Below are positions 47,250 through 56,555 of a stretch of DNA of 64,000 nt, in pieces (positions within the stretch are counted from its first letter, which is position 1; each line of letters starts with the position of its first letter). The notes under the pieces were generated by a model, which searched no databases, had not been told where the DNA came from, and was given only the letters and a program-made list of their open reading frames with translations. A program made the translations under genes and the position numbers. The stretch lies in contig NZ_CAJPVI010000001.1 in NCBI RefSeq assembly GCF_905397435.1, forward strand, positions 310,001 through 374,000. Reading direction: 5' to 3'. This DNA comes from Cupriavidus numazuensis. Its GTDB lineage: Bacteria > Pseudomonadota > Gammaproteobacteria > Burkholderiales > Burkholderiaceae.

Positions 47250-49307
47250 TCACTTCGCGCGCGTGGAGATCTCCACGAGGTCCGCGCTGATGCGGTCCTG
47301 CCCGTACTTGTGCGCCATCTGCCCAAGCGGCTTTTCCACGGCCTTCAGGTAGTCCTGCCACGACTCCACGTCGGAACGCCGCCCGTCGAACAGCGGCGCC
47401 GGCGTGGTCAGCAGCACGACCAGCTCCGTGCCGAACGGGCGCGAGATCACCCACTCGCCGCCATCGCCGATCGTTGCGCTATAGCTGGCCGGCGCCTGGT
47501 GCGCCTGCACGCGCGTGCTCGGCACAAGGTGGGCCACGTTGCCGTCCGCGGCAAAATAGTCGACGTAGACGTAGGAGTCCTGCGCGGGCGTACGCAGTTC
47601 CAGCACCAGTGGCGCGCCCTCGGTGAGCTGCGTGCGGTTGCCACGTGTGCGCAACGACGATGCGGCGGCGCCTTCACGGCGGCCGGACCAGTACGGCGCA
47701 ATCAAGCGTGCGATATCGCACTTGTCAGCACTTAGCGGTTGCGTGTCCACGTCCAGCGTTTTCACGCCCGGCAGCGCGTTGAGCTGCTCGCGCAGGCCCG
47801 AGACGCCCACACTCTCGGCCAGGTAGCCACGCACGCGCACCCTGCCGTTCTCCGGCGAATTCGCGACCAGCAGCGAACATGGCACGGCGGCCACGACGCG
47901 CAGCACGGCAGGCATGGAAAACACCTCGGCCTGCGGCCGGGCAGCGACCGGCGGTGCGGCAGGTGCTTCGGAAGCCGTCGATGCAGGCGGCGTCGATGGC
48001 GTGGCCGGTGCACTGTCCGCCTGCGCCACGACGGGCGGTGTCGGCGCCGTTCGACTGGTACGCCATGCGTAGTAGCCCACCGCCGACACGCCAACGACTG
48101 CCGCCACGGCTGCGCCTGCCAGCAGCGCCGGCCGCCGTCGCGCCGACGCCGCCGACCCCGTGCTCATGCCTGCCAGGAAACGTTCGACGGTCGGCGTGCG
48201 CGTCTCGCGGTCCAGCGACAGCGCCTCGCGCAATGTCTTCCACTGCGTGCGCGCCAGCTCTTTTGGCTGCACAGGTTTCAGTCCCGCCGCGCGCGCCTGG
48301 TTCGCCGACATGCGTTCGTACGGATGCCGCCCCGTCAGCAGTTCATACGTCACGCAGGCCAGAGCATAGATGTCATCGCGCGGATCGGGCTCGCGGTGCT
48401 CGAACATCTCGGGGCTCGCATAGGCCGGCGTCATGCCGCCGAGCGAGCCCGGATCGAACACGGTCTTGTCCGATTCATCCGCCGGGGGCAGGAAGCCGCG
48501 CGCGATGCCGAAGTCGATCACCTTGACTTCGTTGCTGTCGGTCAGGAAGACGTTGGCGGGCTTGAAGTCGCAGTGCACGAAGCCTCGCTCGTGCGCATAC
48601 GCGAGCGCATGGCCCATGCCCGCGACGATGGGCATGACCCGGGTCATCGGCATGCCGTTGAAGCCGGGGGCCTTGAGGACCTGGCTGAGCGGCTTGCCGG
48701 ACAGGTATTCCATGGTGAGGAAAACCACCGGACCATCGCGGTCGAAATCGTAGACCGTGACGATATTCCGGTGCGCCAGCGTCTGCGCCTTGCGCGCTTC
48801 GCGCTGCAGCGCGATCAGCGACTTGGGGTGGCCGCTGAACTGCAGGTTGAGCACCTTGATCGCGATATACGGCTTGCGGTCCGAAGCCTCGAGCTTGCGC
48901 AGGTCGAGTGCCTTGTACACCGTGCCCATGCCGCCCACGCCGAGGCACTCTTCCAGCACGAAGCGTCCGTTCAGCGTGTCGCCGACGCCCTTCGGCCGCG
49001 ACGCGGGTGGCACCGTGCCGACGGCCGGTGACGTGGCATAGAGCGAGCCCGTCACGGGACCTTCCATGCGCGTGGATTCGCCCGCCGGATCGAACTGCGT
49101 CGTACCGCTGCGTTCGATGCGGCGCATGACTTCGGCATAGACCGCGGGCGGGAACGGGAAGCGCGTGTTTTCTTCGATGATCACGCGTGCGAGCTGGCTT
49201 GGCGTGGTGCGCTCGTGCGCCAGCGCCATATCGAACGACGCAACAAACTCGTCGTCGGACAGTCCGCCGTTCTGGAACTTCCGAATCAGGTCTTTGACAC
49301 TGGCCAC
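47250..49307 (-). CDS. Transmembrane Ser/Thr protein kinase with DUF4384-like periplasmic domain
   Basis: A 685-residue Hanks-type kinase. Kinase domain about 115-385: glycine loop GVGGMGTV (123-130), catalytic Lys151, catalytic loop HCDFKPAN (245-252), DFG 265-267, and YASPE (296-300). The catalytic loop reads HCD rather than HRD, so it is a non-RD kinase. A single transmembrane helix (about 394-414) and a Pro/Ala/Thr-rich stretch precede a periplasmic domain resembling DUF4384 (PLVLELRTPAQDSYVYVDYFAADGN). The N-terminal 100 residues carry no named domain. Phosphothreonine partners are likely the two FHA domains of 40036-42651. Confidence 0.9.
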   Translation of the reverse strand: MASVKDLIRKFQNGGLSDDEFVASFDMALAHERTTPSQLARVIIEENTRFPFPPAVYAEVMRRIERSGTTQFDPAGESTRMEGPVTGSLYATSPAVGTVPPASRPKGVGDTLNGRFVLEECLGVGGMGTVYKALDLRKLEASDRKPYIAIKVLNLQFSGHPKSLIALQREARKAQTLAHRNIVTVYDFDRDGPVVFLTMEYLSGKPLSQVLKAPGFNGMPMTRVMPIVAGMGHALAYAHERGFVHCDFKPANVFLTDSNEVKVIDFGIARGFLPPADESDKTVFDPGSLGGMTPAYASPEMFEHREPDPRDDIYALACVTYELLTGRHPYERMSANQARAAGLKPVQPKELARTQWKTLREALSLDRETRTPTVERFLAGMSTGSAASARRRPALLAGAAVAAVVGVSAVGYYAWRTSRTAPTPPVVAQADSAPATPSTPPASTASEAPAAPPVAARPQAEVFSMPAVLRVVAAVPCSLLVANSPENGRVRVRGYLAESVGVSGLREQLNALPGVKTLDVDTQPLSADKCDIARLIAPYWSGRREGAAASSLRTRGNRTQLTEGAPLVLELRTPAQDSYVYVDYFAADGNVAHLVPSTRVQAHQAPASYSATIGDGGEWVISRPFGTELVVLLTTPAPLFDGRRSDVESWQDYLKAVEKPLGQMAHKYGQDRISADLVEISTRAK

Positions 49308-49466
49308 CGGCGTTGCCCCGAAGTCGATGCAAGCGGAACGCCCTCACGCAAGCGCACCGTCCACGATGGATACTAGTGCGCACTCTTGGCATCCGCAAAC
49401 CGAGCGTACCCGCGGCGCGGCGCGCTTGCCACCTTGCAAGCGCATGGGTCACTTGCCGTCGGACCG

Positions 49467-49487
49467 CTGTTGGAATACGCCCAACAG
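49467..49487. promoter_or_regulatory. Palindromic upstream activator site (first peptide gene)
   Basis: CTGTTG-N9-CAACAG, a perfect inverted repeat extended on both sides (CGCTGTTGG/CCAACAGCG), 142 bp upstream of the sigma-54 element at 49629. Another half site CTGTTG lies at 49499-49504. It sits in the 496-base gap between the kinase and peptide genes, so it could serve both. Confidence 0.65.
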
Positions 49488-49628
49488 CGAACACCCGTCT
49501 GTTGGTGAATCCCAGTCACTTTCGTGAATGCAGGTCGGCTGATCGCGCGTTGCGGGATGGCCGGTTTTTCCCGCAAACCCGCATGGCAACTAGCTCTCAC
49601 TCATCCCACGCGTCAAACCCCGCAAAAC

Positions 49629-49643
49629 TGGCATGACTCCTGC
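49629..49643 (+). promoter_or_regulatory. Sigma-54-type promoter of the first GG-leader peptide gene
   Basis: TGGCATGACTCCTGC: -24 GG and -12 GC with exactly 10 bp between. The predicted start is about 49655, giving a 149-base leader before the peptide gene. Confidence 0.68.
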
Positions 49644-49803
49644 GTTTTTATGCCTCCCGGTCGACGCATTGCGCTTCGACCGGATCGTTGCGCGGCGCTA
49701 GTCGCAGCGCGTGGCGTTGCGTCCCGGCAGGGCCGCAACGTGCACCTATACTGAATCGGCGTTGCTGCCACGCGGCCGCGGCGCCCCCTGACCGGAGAAC
49801 ACC

Positions 49804-50028
49804 ATGGCAGTGATCGTCATCAAGGACCTCAGTGAAAGCATCGACCTGGACAGGGATGCCATGACCGCCATTCTCGGCGGCAGCCGCAGCGGCGGCGCGG
49901 CGGGCCGTGGCTGGCACGGAATCCGGCAGCGCGGACCATCGCGGCTCGTCACCTATCCGCAAGGCTGGCCGACCAATCCGCATGTCAGGCCGCTGGAGCG
50001 CATCGAAGGCAAGTTGCCCCGCAAGTGA
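49804..50028 (+). CDS. Double-glycine-leader peptide precursor (74 aa)
   Basis: A 74-residue precursor. The first 26 residues form a leader ending in GG (VIKDLSESIDLDRDAMTAILGG), and the residues recognised by C39 peptidases are hydrophobic: Ile at -4, Met at -7, Leu at -12. The remaining 48-residue core (S-R-S-G-G-A-A-G-R-G-W and so on) is Gly/Arg/Pro-rich, basic and has no cysteine. A good GGAG ribosome-binding site precedes ATG 49804. The leader is related to those of the peptides at 59025 and 59331. It is probably cleaved and exported by the C39 transporter at 34727-37858. Activity of the peptide is unknown. Confidence 0.82.
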   Translation: MAVIVIKDLSESIDLDRDAMTAILGGSRSGGAAGRGWHGIRQRGPSRLVTYPQGWPTNPHVRPLERIEGKLPRK

Positions 50029-50039
50029 CCGCCCCAAAA

Positions 50040-50067
50040 GAGAAAGCCCGCCATGGCCTGGCGGGCT
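50040..50067. terminator. Hairpin after the first peptide gene
   Basis: A 9-bp stem AGCCCGCCA/TGGCGGGCT (50045-50053 with 50059-50067) lies 16 bases after the peptide stop. There is no T-run on the plus strand, but TTTCTCTTTT follows on the minus strand, so it is a better minus-strand terminator. Either role is possible. Confidence 0.5.
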
Positions 50068-50455
50068 GGTTGCGGACGGCCCCGGACCTTCTGGGTCAAC
50101 GCCATCAGCAGTTCGGTCATTCCATGTCAAGCAGGTTTCCCATGATTCCGCCCATGACGCGGACGTCCCACCGGACCACCCGGAGAGTCGCAGGAATTCT
50201 GGCAGTGACGACAATGACCGCAATGCTCACAGCGAGCAGTGATGCAATATCGCTGTAGAAGGCCAGTACGGGAACTTTATTGTCCGCCCCGGGCGAGCAA
50301 TCCAGTGCTCGCGCCTTGAGTATAGGATGGCCCCTCGGGCTTTCAACCCGGAATTGGCAATCGCCGGCCCCGAGTGCCAGAGCCGGCGCCCAGGTGCCGG
50401 CTTCCTGACATATCTGGTTACTTTTTCGCACCGCAACAATTCTCAACGGTTCTGC

Positions 50456-50461
50456 TATAAT
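50456..50461 (+). promoter_or_regulatory. Candidate -10 box far upstream of rhlE
   Basis: A perfect TATAAT at 50456-50461, the clearest -10 box in this 812-base gap (50029-50840). Its -35 region is weak. If used, rhlE would have a 5' leader of about 370 bases. No other gene is supported in this gap; a 146-codon minus-strand reading frame at 50117-50557 has no recognisable features apart from one hydrophobic stretch. Confidence 0.5.
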
Positions 50462-50840
50462 CCGCGCCGTGAGTTTCGCAACTGTGAGTTCCGCCACCCG
50501 CCAGGCACTTCCCGCCAAGGCGATTCCGCTGCCCTCCCAAGCTCTGTTTCTCCGCACTGACCGCGTTTGTATTGCTGTGTCAGTTGCCGACAGAACGCAC
50601 CGCTCACCGACGTAGCCTCGTCTCCGATCCTGTTGAACAGCCTGAATTGAGCTGTTTGCCTGCCAGGGACCATGTGGCTGGCCTTTGCGCCTGCCGACAC
50701 CCTGCCTGCCGCCGTACTGTCAGCTGAGTCTGTCGTAACGGCCTCACCGATTGGCGCCGAAGCCTTTTTTAAGACTTTGCACTGCGCCCACCCCTATTTT
50801 TGCTTTGCCAGGGGTGCCATGCATTTTTGATCCTTACGAC

Positions 50841-52745
50841 ATGACCCAGCACGACACTCGTGCGGAGCAAGCTATTGCCTCCGCCACCGACGCTTCGATC
50901 ACTTCCGCTGTCCAGAGCCCGCTCGACAAGCTCGACGCCATGCTCAACCCCGAGCAAGTGACCGAAACCGTCGCGGCAGAGGAAGTCACCAACGGCTTTG
51001 CCACGCTTGGCCTGGATGCGGCCATCCTGCGTGCGCTCTCCGAACTGAACTACAACAACCCGACGCCCGTCCAGGCGCAGGCCATTCCCGCCTTCCTGGC
51101 CGGCCGCGACCTGCTGGTGTCGAGCCAGACCGGCTCGGGCAAGACGGCGGCGTTCATGCTGCCGGCTATCCAGCGCATCAGCGAAAAGCCCGCAACGAAC
51201 CGCCCGACCGAACCGGCCAAGCGCATGAAGGGCAAGCGTCCCCGTCCGTCGCCGGCACAGCCGTCGCTGCTGGTGCTGACGCCGACGCGCGAACTAGCGC
51301 TGCAGGTGACCGAAGCCGCTGCCAAGTATGGCCGCAACCTGCGCCGCATCGTTTGCGCGAGCATCCTGGGCGGCATGCCCTACCCCAAGCAGCTGGCCGC
51401 GCTGTCCAAGATGCCTGACATCCTGGTCGCCACGCCGGGCCGCCTGCTCGACCATATCTCGGCCGGCCGCATCGACCTGTCCGCGCTGGACATGCTGGTG
51501 TTCGACGAAGCCGACCGCATGCTCGACATGGGCTTTGCCGATGACATCGACGCGATCGTCGACGCCACCCCGGCGAGCCGCCAGACGCTGATGTTCTCGG
51601 CCACGCTGGACGCACGTATCGCCCAGCTCGCCTCGCGCCAGCTCAAGGATCCGCAGCGCATTGAAATCGCCGCGGCCCGCGCCGACCAGAGCCACATCGA
51701 GCAGCGCCTGCACTTCACCGACGACATGTCGCACAAGGAACGCCTGCTGGACCACCTGCTGCGCGATTCGTCGCTCAAGCAGGCCATCGTCTTCACGGCC
51801 ACCAAGCGCGATGCCGACTCGCTGGCCGAGCGCCTGTCCGACACCGGCTTTGCCGCTGGCGCCCTGCACGGCGACATGACCCAGGGCGCGCGTAACCGCA
51901 CCCTGACCGCCCTGCGCCGCGGCAACCTGCGCGTGCTGGTCGCGACCGATGTGGCCGCGCGCGGCATCGACGTACCCGACATCACCCACGTGGTGAACTT
52001 CGACCTGCCCAAGCAGGCCGAGGACTACGTGCACCGTATCGGCCGTACCGGCCGCGCCGGCCGCTCGGGCGTCGCGATCAACCTGGTGAACCACAACGAC
52101 ACGTTCCAGTGGAAGCGCATCGAGCGCTTCACGAACCAGCGCATCGACGCTTCGGTGATCGAAGGCCTGGAACCGCGCCGCTCGCCCAAGCCGCGTTCGA
52201 ACTTCGGCGGCAAGCCGGGCGGCCGTGGCAACGGCGGCGGCGGCTACCGTGGCGGTGAGCGCAGCTTCGGCGACCGCAACTTCGGTGACCGCAAGTTCGG
52301 CGGCGAAAGCCGTGGTTTCGGTAACCGTGGCAACCAGGAAGGTGGTCGCAGCTTCGCTGATGACAATCGTGGTTTCGGCAACCGCGAAGGCGGTGGCTAC
52401 CGTGGCGGCGAGCAACGCAGCTTCGGCGACCGCGGCGAGCGCAACTTCGGTGGCGAGCGCAAGTTCGGCGGCGACAACCGCGGCTTCGGCCAGCGCGCCA
52501 CCCCGGAAGGCGGCCGCAGCTTCGGTGACGACAACCGTGGTTTCGGCAACCGCGAAGGTGGTGGCTACCGTGGCGGCGAGCAACGCAGCTTCGGCGACCG
52601 CAGCTTTGGTGATCGCAAGTTCGGCGGCGAAAGCCGTAGCTTCGGTGATCGCGGCGGCCGTGAGGGTGGTCGCAGCTTCGGCAACCGTGAAGGCGGCTTT
52701 GGCGGCCAACGTAATGGCAACAGCCGTTCGCGCTTCGAGCGTTAA
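50841..52745 (+). CDS. rhlE: DEAD-box RNA helicase RhlE
   Basis: A 634-residue ATP-dependent RNA helicase. All DEAD-box motifs are visible: Q motif (PTPVQAQAIP), I (SSQTGSGKT), Ia (PTRELALQ), II (DEAD in VFDEADRMLDMGF), III (SAT), IV-VI (HRIGRTGRAGR). The C-terminal 160 residues are an RGG/FGD-rich low-complexity tail built from repeats. I chose ATG 50841 (M-T-Q-H-D-T-R); a longer in-frame reading from 50751 lacks support. Roles in this family are ribosome assembly, RNA turnover and cold adaptation. A strong terminator follows. Confidence 0.95.
   Translation: MTQHDTRAEQAIASATDASITSAVQSPLDKLDAMLNPEQVTETVAAEEVTNGFATLGLDAAILRALSELNYNNPTPVQAQAIPAFLAGRDLLVSSQTGSGKTAAFMLPAIQRISEKPATNRPTEPAKRMKGKRPRPSPAQPSLLVLTPTRELALQVTEAAAKYGRNLRRIVCASILGGMPYPKQLAALSKMPDILVATPGRLLDHISAGRIDLSALDMLVFDEADRMLDMGFADDIDAIVDATPASRQTLMFSATLDARIAQLASRQLKDPQRIEIAAARADQSHIEQRLHFTDDMSHKERLLDHLLRDSSLKQAIVFTATKRDADSLAERLSDTGFAAGALHGDMTQGARNRTLTALRRGNLRVLVATDVAARGIDVPDITHVVNFDLPKQAEDYVHRIGRTGRAGRSGVAINLVNHNDTFQWKRIERFTNQRIDASVIEGLEPRRSPKPRSNFGGKPGGRGNGGGGYRGGERSFGDRNFGDRKFGGESRGFGNRGNQEGGRSFADDNRGFGNREGGGYRGGEQRSFGDRGERNFGGERKFGGDNRGFGQRATPEGGRSFGDDNRGFGNREGGGYRGGEQRSFGDRSFGDRKFGGESRSFGDRGGREGGRSFGNREGGFGGQRNGNSRSRFER
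52338..52601 (+). repeat. Direct repeats in the rhlE C-terminal coding region
   Basis: A segment of about 96 bp at 52338-52433 recurs at 52506-52601, a period of 168 bp (56 codons). Both encode GGRSF(A/G)DDNRGFGNREGG-type repeats. Shorter FGDRxFG units lie between and after them. Copy number may vary between strains. Confidence 0.8.
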
Positions 52746-52782
52746 TGCACTTATGGCGCTGCGCGCGCCGTTCGTGTAATGG

Positions 52783-52813
52783 AGAGCACCCTGCGGGGTG
52801 CTCTTTTTTTTTG
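52783..52813 (+). terminator. Rho-independent terminator of rhlE
   Basis: A 9-bp stem AGAGCACCC/GGGTGCTCT with a 4-base loop (52783-52804) followed by a run of nine or more T. It lies 38 bases after the stop codon. Confidence 0.95.
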
Positions 52814-52842
52814 GTTCTCTGCTGGATTGCGCGGCTGTCGTG

Positions 52843-53557
52843 CTTGGCGGGCGCCGCTGTTTCGCCGGCGTAGCCGGCGAGTCACTTTTTGTCCGAGCGA
52901 CAAAAAGTAACCAAAAAGCGCGTCGTTGCCGCTGGCCATCAATTCCACGGCGGCAGGGGTTCAAACGGCTTTGGACGCCTGCCACGGTGGTCAGCCGTTC
53001 GACCCTGCTACGCCATGTGAGTCAGAACCTGTGCCTCGCGCGGCACGGCTTTTGGACAATCCCCAAGACGGACTCGGGTACAGCGTTTCAACCAGGTCAG
53101 TGGTAGGACGCCTTCGGCTGCGCTGCGCGCACGTCGTCGTCTGGGGGCAAGCGCATCAACGTCGCTGACGCCAGAGGGTCGGCTTTCTTCTCCCTCTCTC
53201 TACTCCGCGCATGCAATGGCAGGCATCGTCACCGAGGCGTGGTTCGCCTTGGACCCACGTGCTCAGACTTGGGCTCTGCGCGCAGCGCAGCCGAAGGCGA
53301 TCACACGATACCGCTCGCAGCGGGGGCCACAGACGCTTGCAGGGCTCGTTCAATCAGCGCTGTAATCCCACTCACGGTGGTGCCCCACGCGGCAGGCAGC
53401 GTCACTGACTCTGAAGCCCATACCCGTACAACACCTTCAGCACACTACGATAAAAATTCGCCCCTTTGGGGCAACCAAAACGCGTTTTTGGTTACTTTTG
53501 TCGCTCGGACAAAAGTGACTCGCCGGCTACGCCGGCGAAACAGCGGCGCCCGCCAAG
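52843..53557. repeat. Nested inverted-repeat element, about 715 bp
   Basis: Two nearly identical inverted arms bound the element: 52843-52922 and 53481-53557 (80 and 77 bp; they differ by small indels in A/T runs). Each arm holds two hairpins: TCGCCGGC/GCCGGCGA and ACTTTTTGTC/GACAAAAAGT (one T shorter in the right arm). Inside, a second perfect inverted pair of about 22 bp is present (GCCTTCGGCTGCGCTGCGCG, near 53109-53130 and 53275-53296). No convincing gene lies within. It resembles the multi-copy intergenic repeats of Burkholderiales; copy number cannot be told here. Confidence 0.7.
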
Positions 53558-53566
53558 TACCACCCT

Positions 53567-54823
53567 CTACACCGAACAACTCCTAAACCCCACAAACACA
53601 AAATCCTCCTCCGGCAGCAAAGCCAGCCTCGCCCGCACATGCCGCTGCCGCGGCGAACTGACGAACGTCGTGCCACGCACCGCCTGATACGTGCCGAAAC
53701 GCGCCACCAGTTCACTGTCCGATGGCGACGCCGCAAACCCCGCATACGGCTCGTACGGCGACGCCGTCCACTCGCGCAAGCTACCCCACTGCAGCCCACG
53801 GTTCTGCAGCGCGGCGAGTTCCCATTCCGCTTCCACCGGCAGGCGCCGCCCTGCCCATGCGCACCAGGCCTGCGCTTCGTACAGCGTGACGTGGCGCACG
53901 GCCTCGTCAGGGTTGAGCGTGCGCAGCGTGCCGAATCGCTCGACCATCCATGCGCGCGACTCCGGATGCCGCGACCAGTAGCGCGGCGCGGAGCGCTCCT
54001 GCGTCATCAGCCACTGCCGGCCGGCGGTCGACCACCAGGCCGGATGTTCATAGCCACCGTCCTGGACGAACTCGAGGAATTGCGCGTTGCTGACCAGCGC
54101 GGCGTCCATTTCGAAGGCCGGCACATAGGTAGGCTGCGGCGGCAGTTCATCGGGCTGCGCGTAGCCGTCCGGATCCGACCAGCCCTGCGTGAAGCGGCCA
54201 CCGGGAAAATGCAGCGTGCCGGCATGCGCGACCGACACACCGGGTCCCGGCGCAACCGGCGCGGCGGGCGCCACGCCAAGCGCCTGCAGCAACGCGGCCA
54301 GGTTTTCGGCCTCCGCATCCTCCTGGAACAGCGCACGGCGAAACGGATAGAGCGTGAGGTCGCCATCGTCGGGCAGCAGGGCCAGGCGGCGCAGCAGGCC
54401 GTCGAGCACGTCGGAGGCGTATTGCTTGACCACGGCAACGTCGGGCAGCACGATCTCCCAGCGTTCGTCCGGCCCGATGCGGTCGGGGTCGAACCATTCG
54501 TCCGCGCCATCCAGGCGCGACGGGTCGCTGGCCACGGGCACCGGCACGCCGCCACGATCGATCTGCCGCACGCCGCGCAGGCACCACCATTCGGCGTGCC
54601 AGGCGATATGCCCCAGCGTCCACAGCGGCGGATTCGCATCGTATTGCCGCGGCACATCCCAGCCCTTGCGCGTCTGGCCGAACACCGCCAGCCAGGCCAG
54701 GGTGCGGCTGCGCGCATCGACCAGCGCCTGGGCCAGCCCCTCGCGGGGCAGGCGGCGGGCGTCGGACCAGCCCGCCTGGCCGCCACTGAAGTAGAGATCG
54801 GGAAGCATGGAGAAGCCGCTCAT
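53567..54823 (-). CDS. egtB: Ergothioneine biosynthesis EgtB-like sulfoxide synthase
   Basis: A 418-residue non-haem iron enzyme with an N-terminal DinB-like domain (about 25-170) and a C-terminal SUMF1/FGE-type domain (about 220-418). The iron ligands H-x3-H-x-E are visible as His72, His76, Glu78 (GHIAWHAEWW). EgtB joins hercynine with a thiol donor (gamma-glutamylcysteine or cysteine) using O2. The adjacent egtD makes hercynine, so the assignment is good. The selenoneine synthase SenA has the same architecture and is an alternative, but no senB-like gene lies beside it. I chose ATG 54823 (M-S-G-F-S-M-L). Confidence 0.85.
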   Translation of the reverse strand: MSGFSMLPDLYFSGGQAGWSDARRLPREGLAQALVDARSRTLAWLAVFGQTRKGWDVPRQYDANPPLWTLGHIAWHAEWWCLRGVRQIDRGGVPVPVASDPSRLDGADEWFDPDRIGPDERWEIVLPDVAVVKQYASDVLDGLLRRLALLPDDGDLTLYPFRRALFQEDAEAENLAALLQALGVAPAAPVAPGPGVSVAHAGTLHFPGGRFTQGWSDPDGYAQPDELPPQPTYVPAFEMDAALVSNAQFLEFVQDGGYEHPAWWSTAGRQWLMTQERSAPRYWSRHPESRAWMVERFGTLRTLNPDEAVRHVTLYEAQAWCAWAGRRLPVEAEWELAALQNRGLQWGSLREWTASPYEPYAGFAASPSDSELVARFGTYQAVRGTTFVSSPRQRHVRARLALLPEEDFVFVGFRSCSV

Positions 54824-54907
54824 CGGGAAACATCCGTTCGGGAAGGACGAAGACGGGCGGCCGCCCGCCATGGCAGCGGCCATTATGACACCACACCAAG
54901 ACAGGCC

Positions 54908-56023
54908 TCAGGCGCGCGCGTGGAACACCGCGAACCAGCCCAGTGGATCGGTCCAGTACACCGGATCATCGAAGCCGGCGGCTTCGAGCAGCAAGGCGAA
55001 ATCGCCGGGACGGTATTTGTAGGAATCTTCGGTATGGATACGCTCGCCCTCGCCGAACCGGCGCTCACCGCCATCCCAATGCACCCTGACCGGCCGGCTC
55101 GCCTGCAGATGCATCTGGATCCGCGACGCCTCCCGGTCGAAGCTCGCTACATGGCGCCAGTCGTCGACGTCGAAATCCGTGGCAACGATGCGGTTCACGT
55201 TGCGCAGCACGTTGCGGTTGAAGGCAGCAGTGACACCGAGCGGATCGTCATAGGCTGCAACAAGCGTGGCCTCTTCCTTGAGCAGGTCCACGCCGATTAG
55301 CACCCCATCGCCACGCCCGGCGGCGCCGCGCAGTCGCTGCAGCAGCGCGAGCGCATCCATGGGCGAGAAATTGCCGATGCTCGAGCCCGGATAGAAGAAC
55401 AGCCGCCTGCTGCGCCTGACACTGCGCGGCAGGTCAAAGCTCCCGCACAGGTCCGCGCCGAGCCCGAGCATCGGAATGTCCGGGTTCTGCTGCTGCAGGC
55501 ATGACAGCGTGCCGCGCAGGAACTCCACCGAGATATCGAGCGCCACATACTGCGCCGGCCGCAGGCTGCCGAACAGCCGCGCCGCTTTCTCGCAGTTGCC
55601 GGCGCCCAGGTCGATCAGCACGCAGCCACTGCCAGCGCGCGCGGCAATGGCAGGCGCCGCGCTGGCGAAGATCGCCGCCTCGGTGCGTGTCGGGTAGTAC
55701 TCGGGCAGGTCGGTGATGGCCTCGAACAGGCGCGAGCCGAGCACGTCGTAGAAGAACTTCGGGCTGATGCTTGCATCGGACTGCCGCAGCCCGGCCAGTA
55801 CCTGCTCGCGCAGTGCGCTGCTGTCTTCGCGGTACTGCTGGATGAACTCCGGTTGCGGCGGGACGTCCTTCGCGGCATGTCCGTTGGACACCGTCACCAG
55901 CGAGGGGTGGGAGGCGGCCTCCGCATGGGCGGCGTGAGCATCGTTGGCGTCGTGGGAATCGTGAGCGTTGTGGTGTGAGTTGTTGGAGCGGGAACGGTTA
56001 AGCGGGGTCGGGACAGCCGGCAT
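54908..56023 (-). CDS. egtD: L-histidine N-alpha-methyltransferase EgtD
   Basis: A 371-residue SAM-dependent enzyme that trimethylates histidine to hercynine, the first step of ergothioneine synthesis. Motifs: FFYDVLGSRLFEAITDLPEYYPTRTE (family signature), SAM-binding LIDLGAGNCEKAARLF, and FFYPGSSIGNFSPMDAL. An N-terminal extension of about 45 residues is rich in His, Asn and Ala and not conserved; the start could lie further in. It precedes egtB with an 84-base gap. Confidence 0.92.
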   Translation of the reverse strand: MPAVPTPLNRSRSNNSHHNAHDSHDANDAHAAHAEAASHPSLVTVSNGHAAKDVPPQPEFIQQYREDSSALREQVLAGLRQSDASISPKFFYDVLGSRLFEAITDLPEYYPTRTEAAIFASAAPAIAARAGSGCVLIDLGAGNCEKAARLFGSLRPAQYVALDISVEFLRGTLSCLQQQNPDIPMLGLGADLCGSFDLPRSVRRSRRLFFYPGSSIGNFSPMDALALLQRLRGAAGRGDGVLIGVDLLKEEATLVAAYDDPLGVTAAFNRNVLRNVNRIVATDFDVDDWRHVASFDREASRIQMHLQASRPVRVHWDGGERRFGEGERIHTEDSYKYRPGDFALLLEAAGFDDPVYWTDPLGWFAVFHARA

Positions 56024-56289
56024 GACGTTTCCTTGTGTGGTCGTGGATCCACTTTTTATTCCCCGAGGCGTACACGTCCCCGCATCGCGTGGGGCCGCGC
56101 TGGCTCACGGGATGCGCCGCTGTGCTGTCCGGGACGCATCGGCCGAAAGTCGATGTTCAAGAATAGGTGCCGCACGGCAATTGCGCTTGCTGCATTGCAA
56201 GATAGATGCGCAGCTCCATGTGTCGCACACGCAACATACTGCCCCACCCCCGTATCTTCCCCAATGCCGCCACGGCGCAACAATTCGTT

Positions 56290-56295
56290 TATAAT
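56290..56295 (+). promoter_or_regulatory. Candidate -10 box of the terC riboswitch transcript
   Basis: A perfect TATAAT 38 bases before the riboswitch core. The -35 region at 17 bp is weak. Confidence 0.55.
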
Positions 56296-56332
56296 CCGGC
56301 CCAACGCGGAAACATTCAGTCCGCGTCCCTTC

Positions 56333-56505
56333 AAAGGGGAGTAGCTCCGGGGCCATGCCCTTAGCACAATCGTCATTCCGAGACTGACGTCTCCGGTTGT
56401 GCTGACACTGGTGCGCAGATCGCGCCAGACGTCGAGCAAGACCTTTGCAACCTGGAATCATGGTTTGCAAAGGCGACCCCCGGTCCCCCGTCTCACTCCA
56501 CGACT
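56333..56505 (+). ncRNA. yybP-ykoY-type manganese riboswitch upstream of terC
   Basis: The leader begins AAAGGGGAGTAGC, matching the conserved opening of the yybP-ykoY riboswitch, and continues with the second conserved loop region around 56371-56390 (CGTCATTCCGAGACTGACGTC). A strong hairpin (CCTTTGCAACC/GGTTTGCAAAGG, about 56442-56473) follows and may be the expression platform. This class binds Mn2+ and often precedes terC-like exporter genes such as alx, as here. The rest of the 532-base gap between egtD and terC is featureless to my eye. Boundaries are approximate. Confidence 0.75.
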
Positions 56506-56555
56506 CCAGGCGAACCAAACGCACGTTTGCGGCTATTCGTACTTGAGGAGAGTTC

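Noticed and set aside
49417..49431. Weak sigma-54-like element on the minus strand upstream of the Ser/Thr kinase
   Set aside because: GG-N10-GC is present, but the -12 part reads CCGC rather than TTGC, and the palindrome at 49467 would be only 36 bp away, unlike the 131-142 bp at the other sites. It may be chance in GC-rich DNA.
50117..50557. 146-codon minus-strand frame between the peptide and rhlE
   Set aside because: No ribosome-binding site or recognisable domain; only one hydrophobic stretch. The hairpin at 50040-50067 with T-rich flank on that strand keeps it possible, but support is too thin.
53203..53586. Short frames inside the inverted-repeat element
   Set aside because: They are translations of the repeat arms (for example ...ARTKVTRRLRRRNSG...), which recur in other frames in both arms and are spurious.
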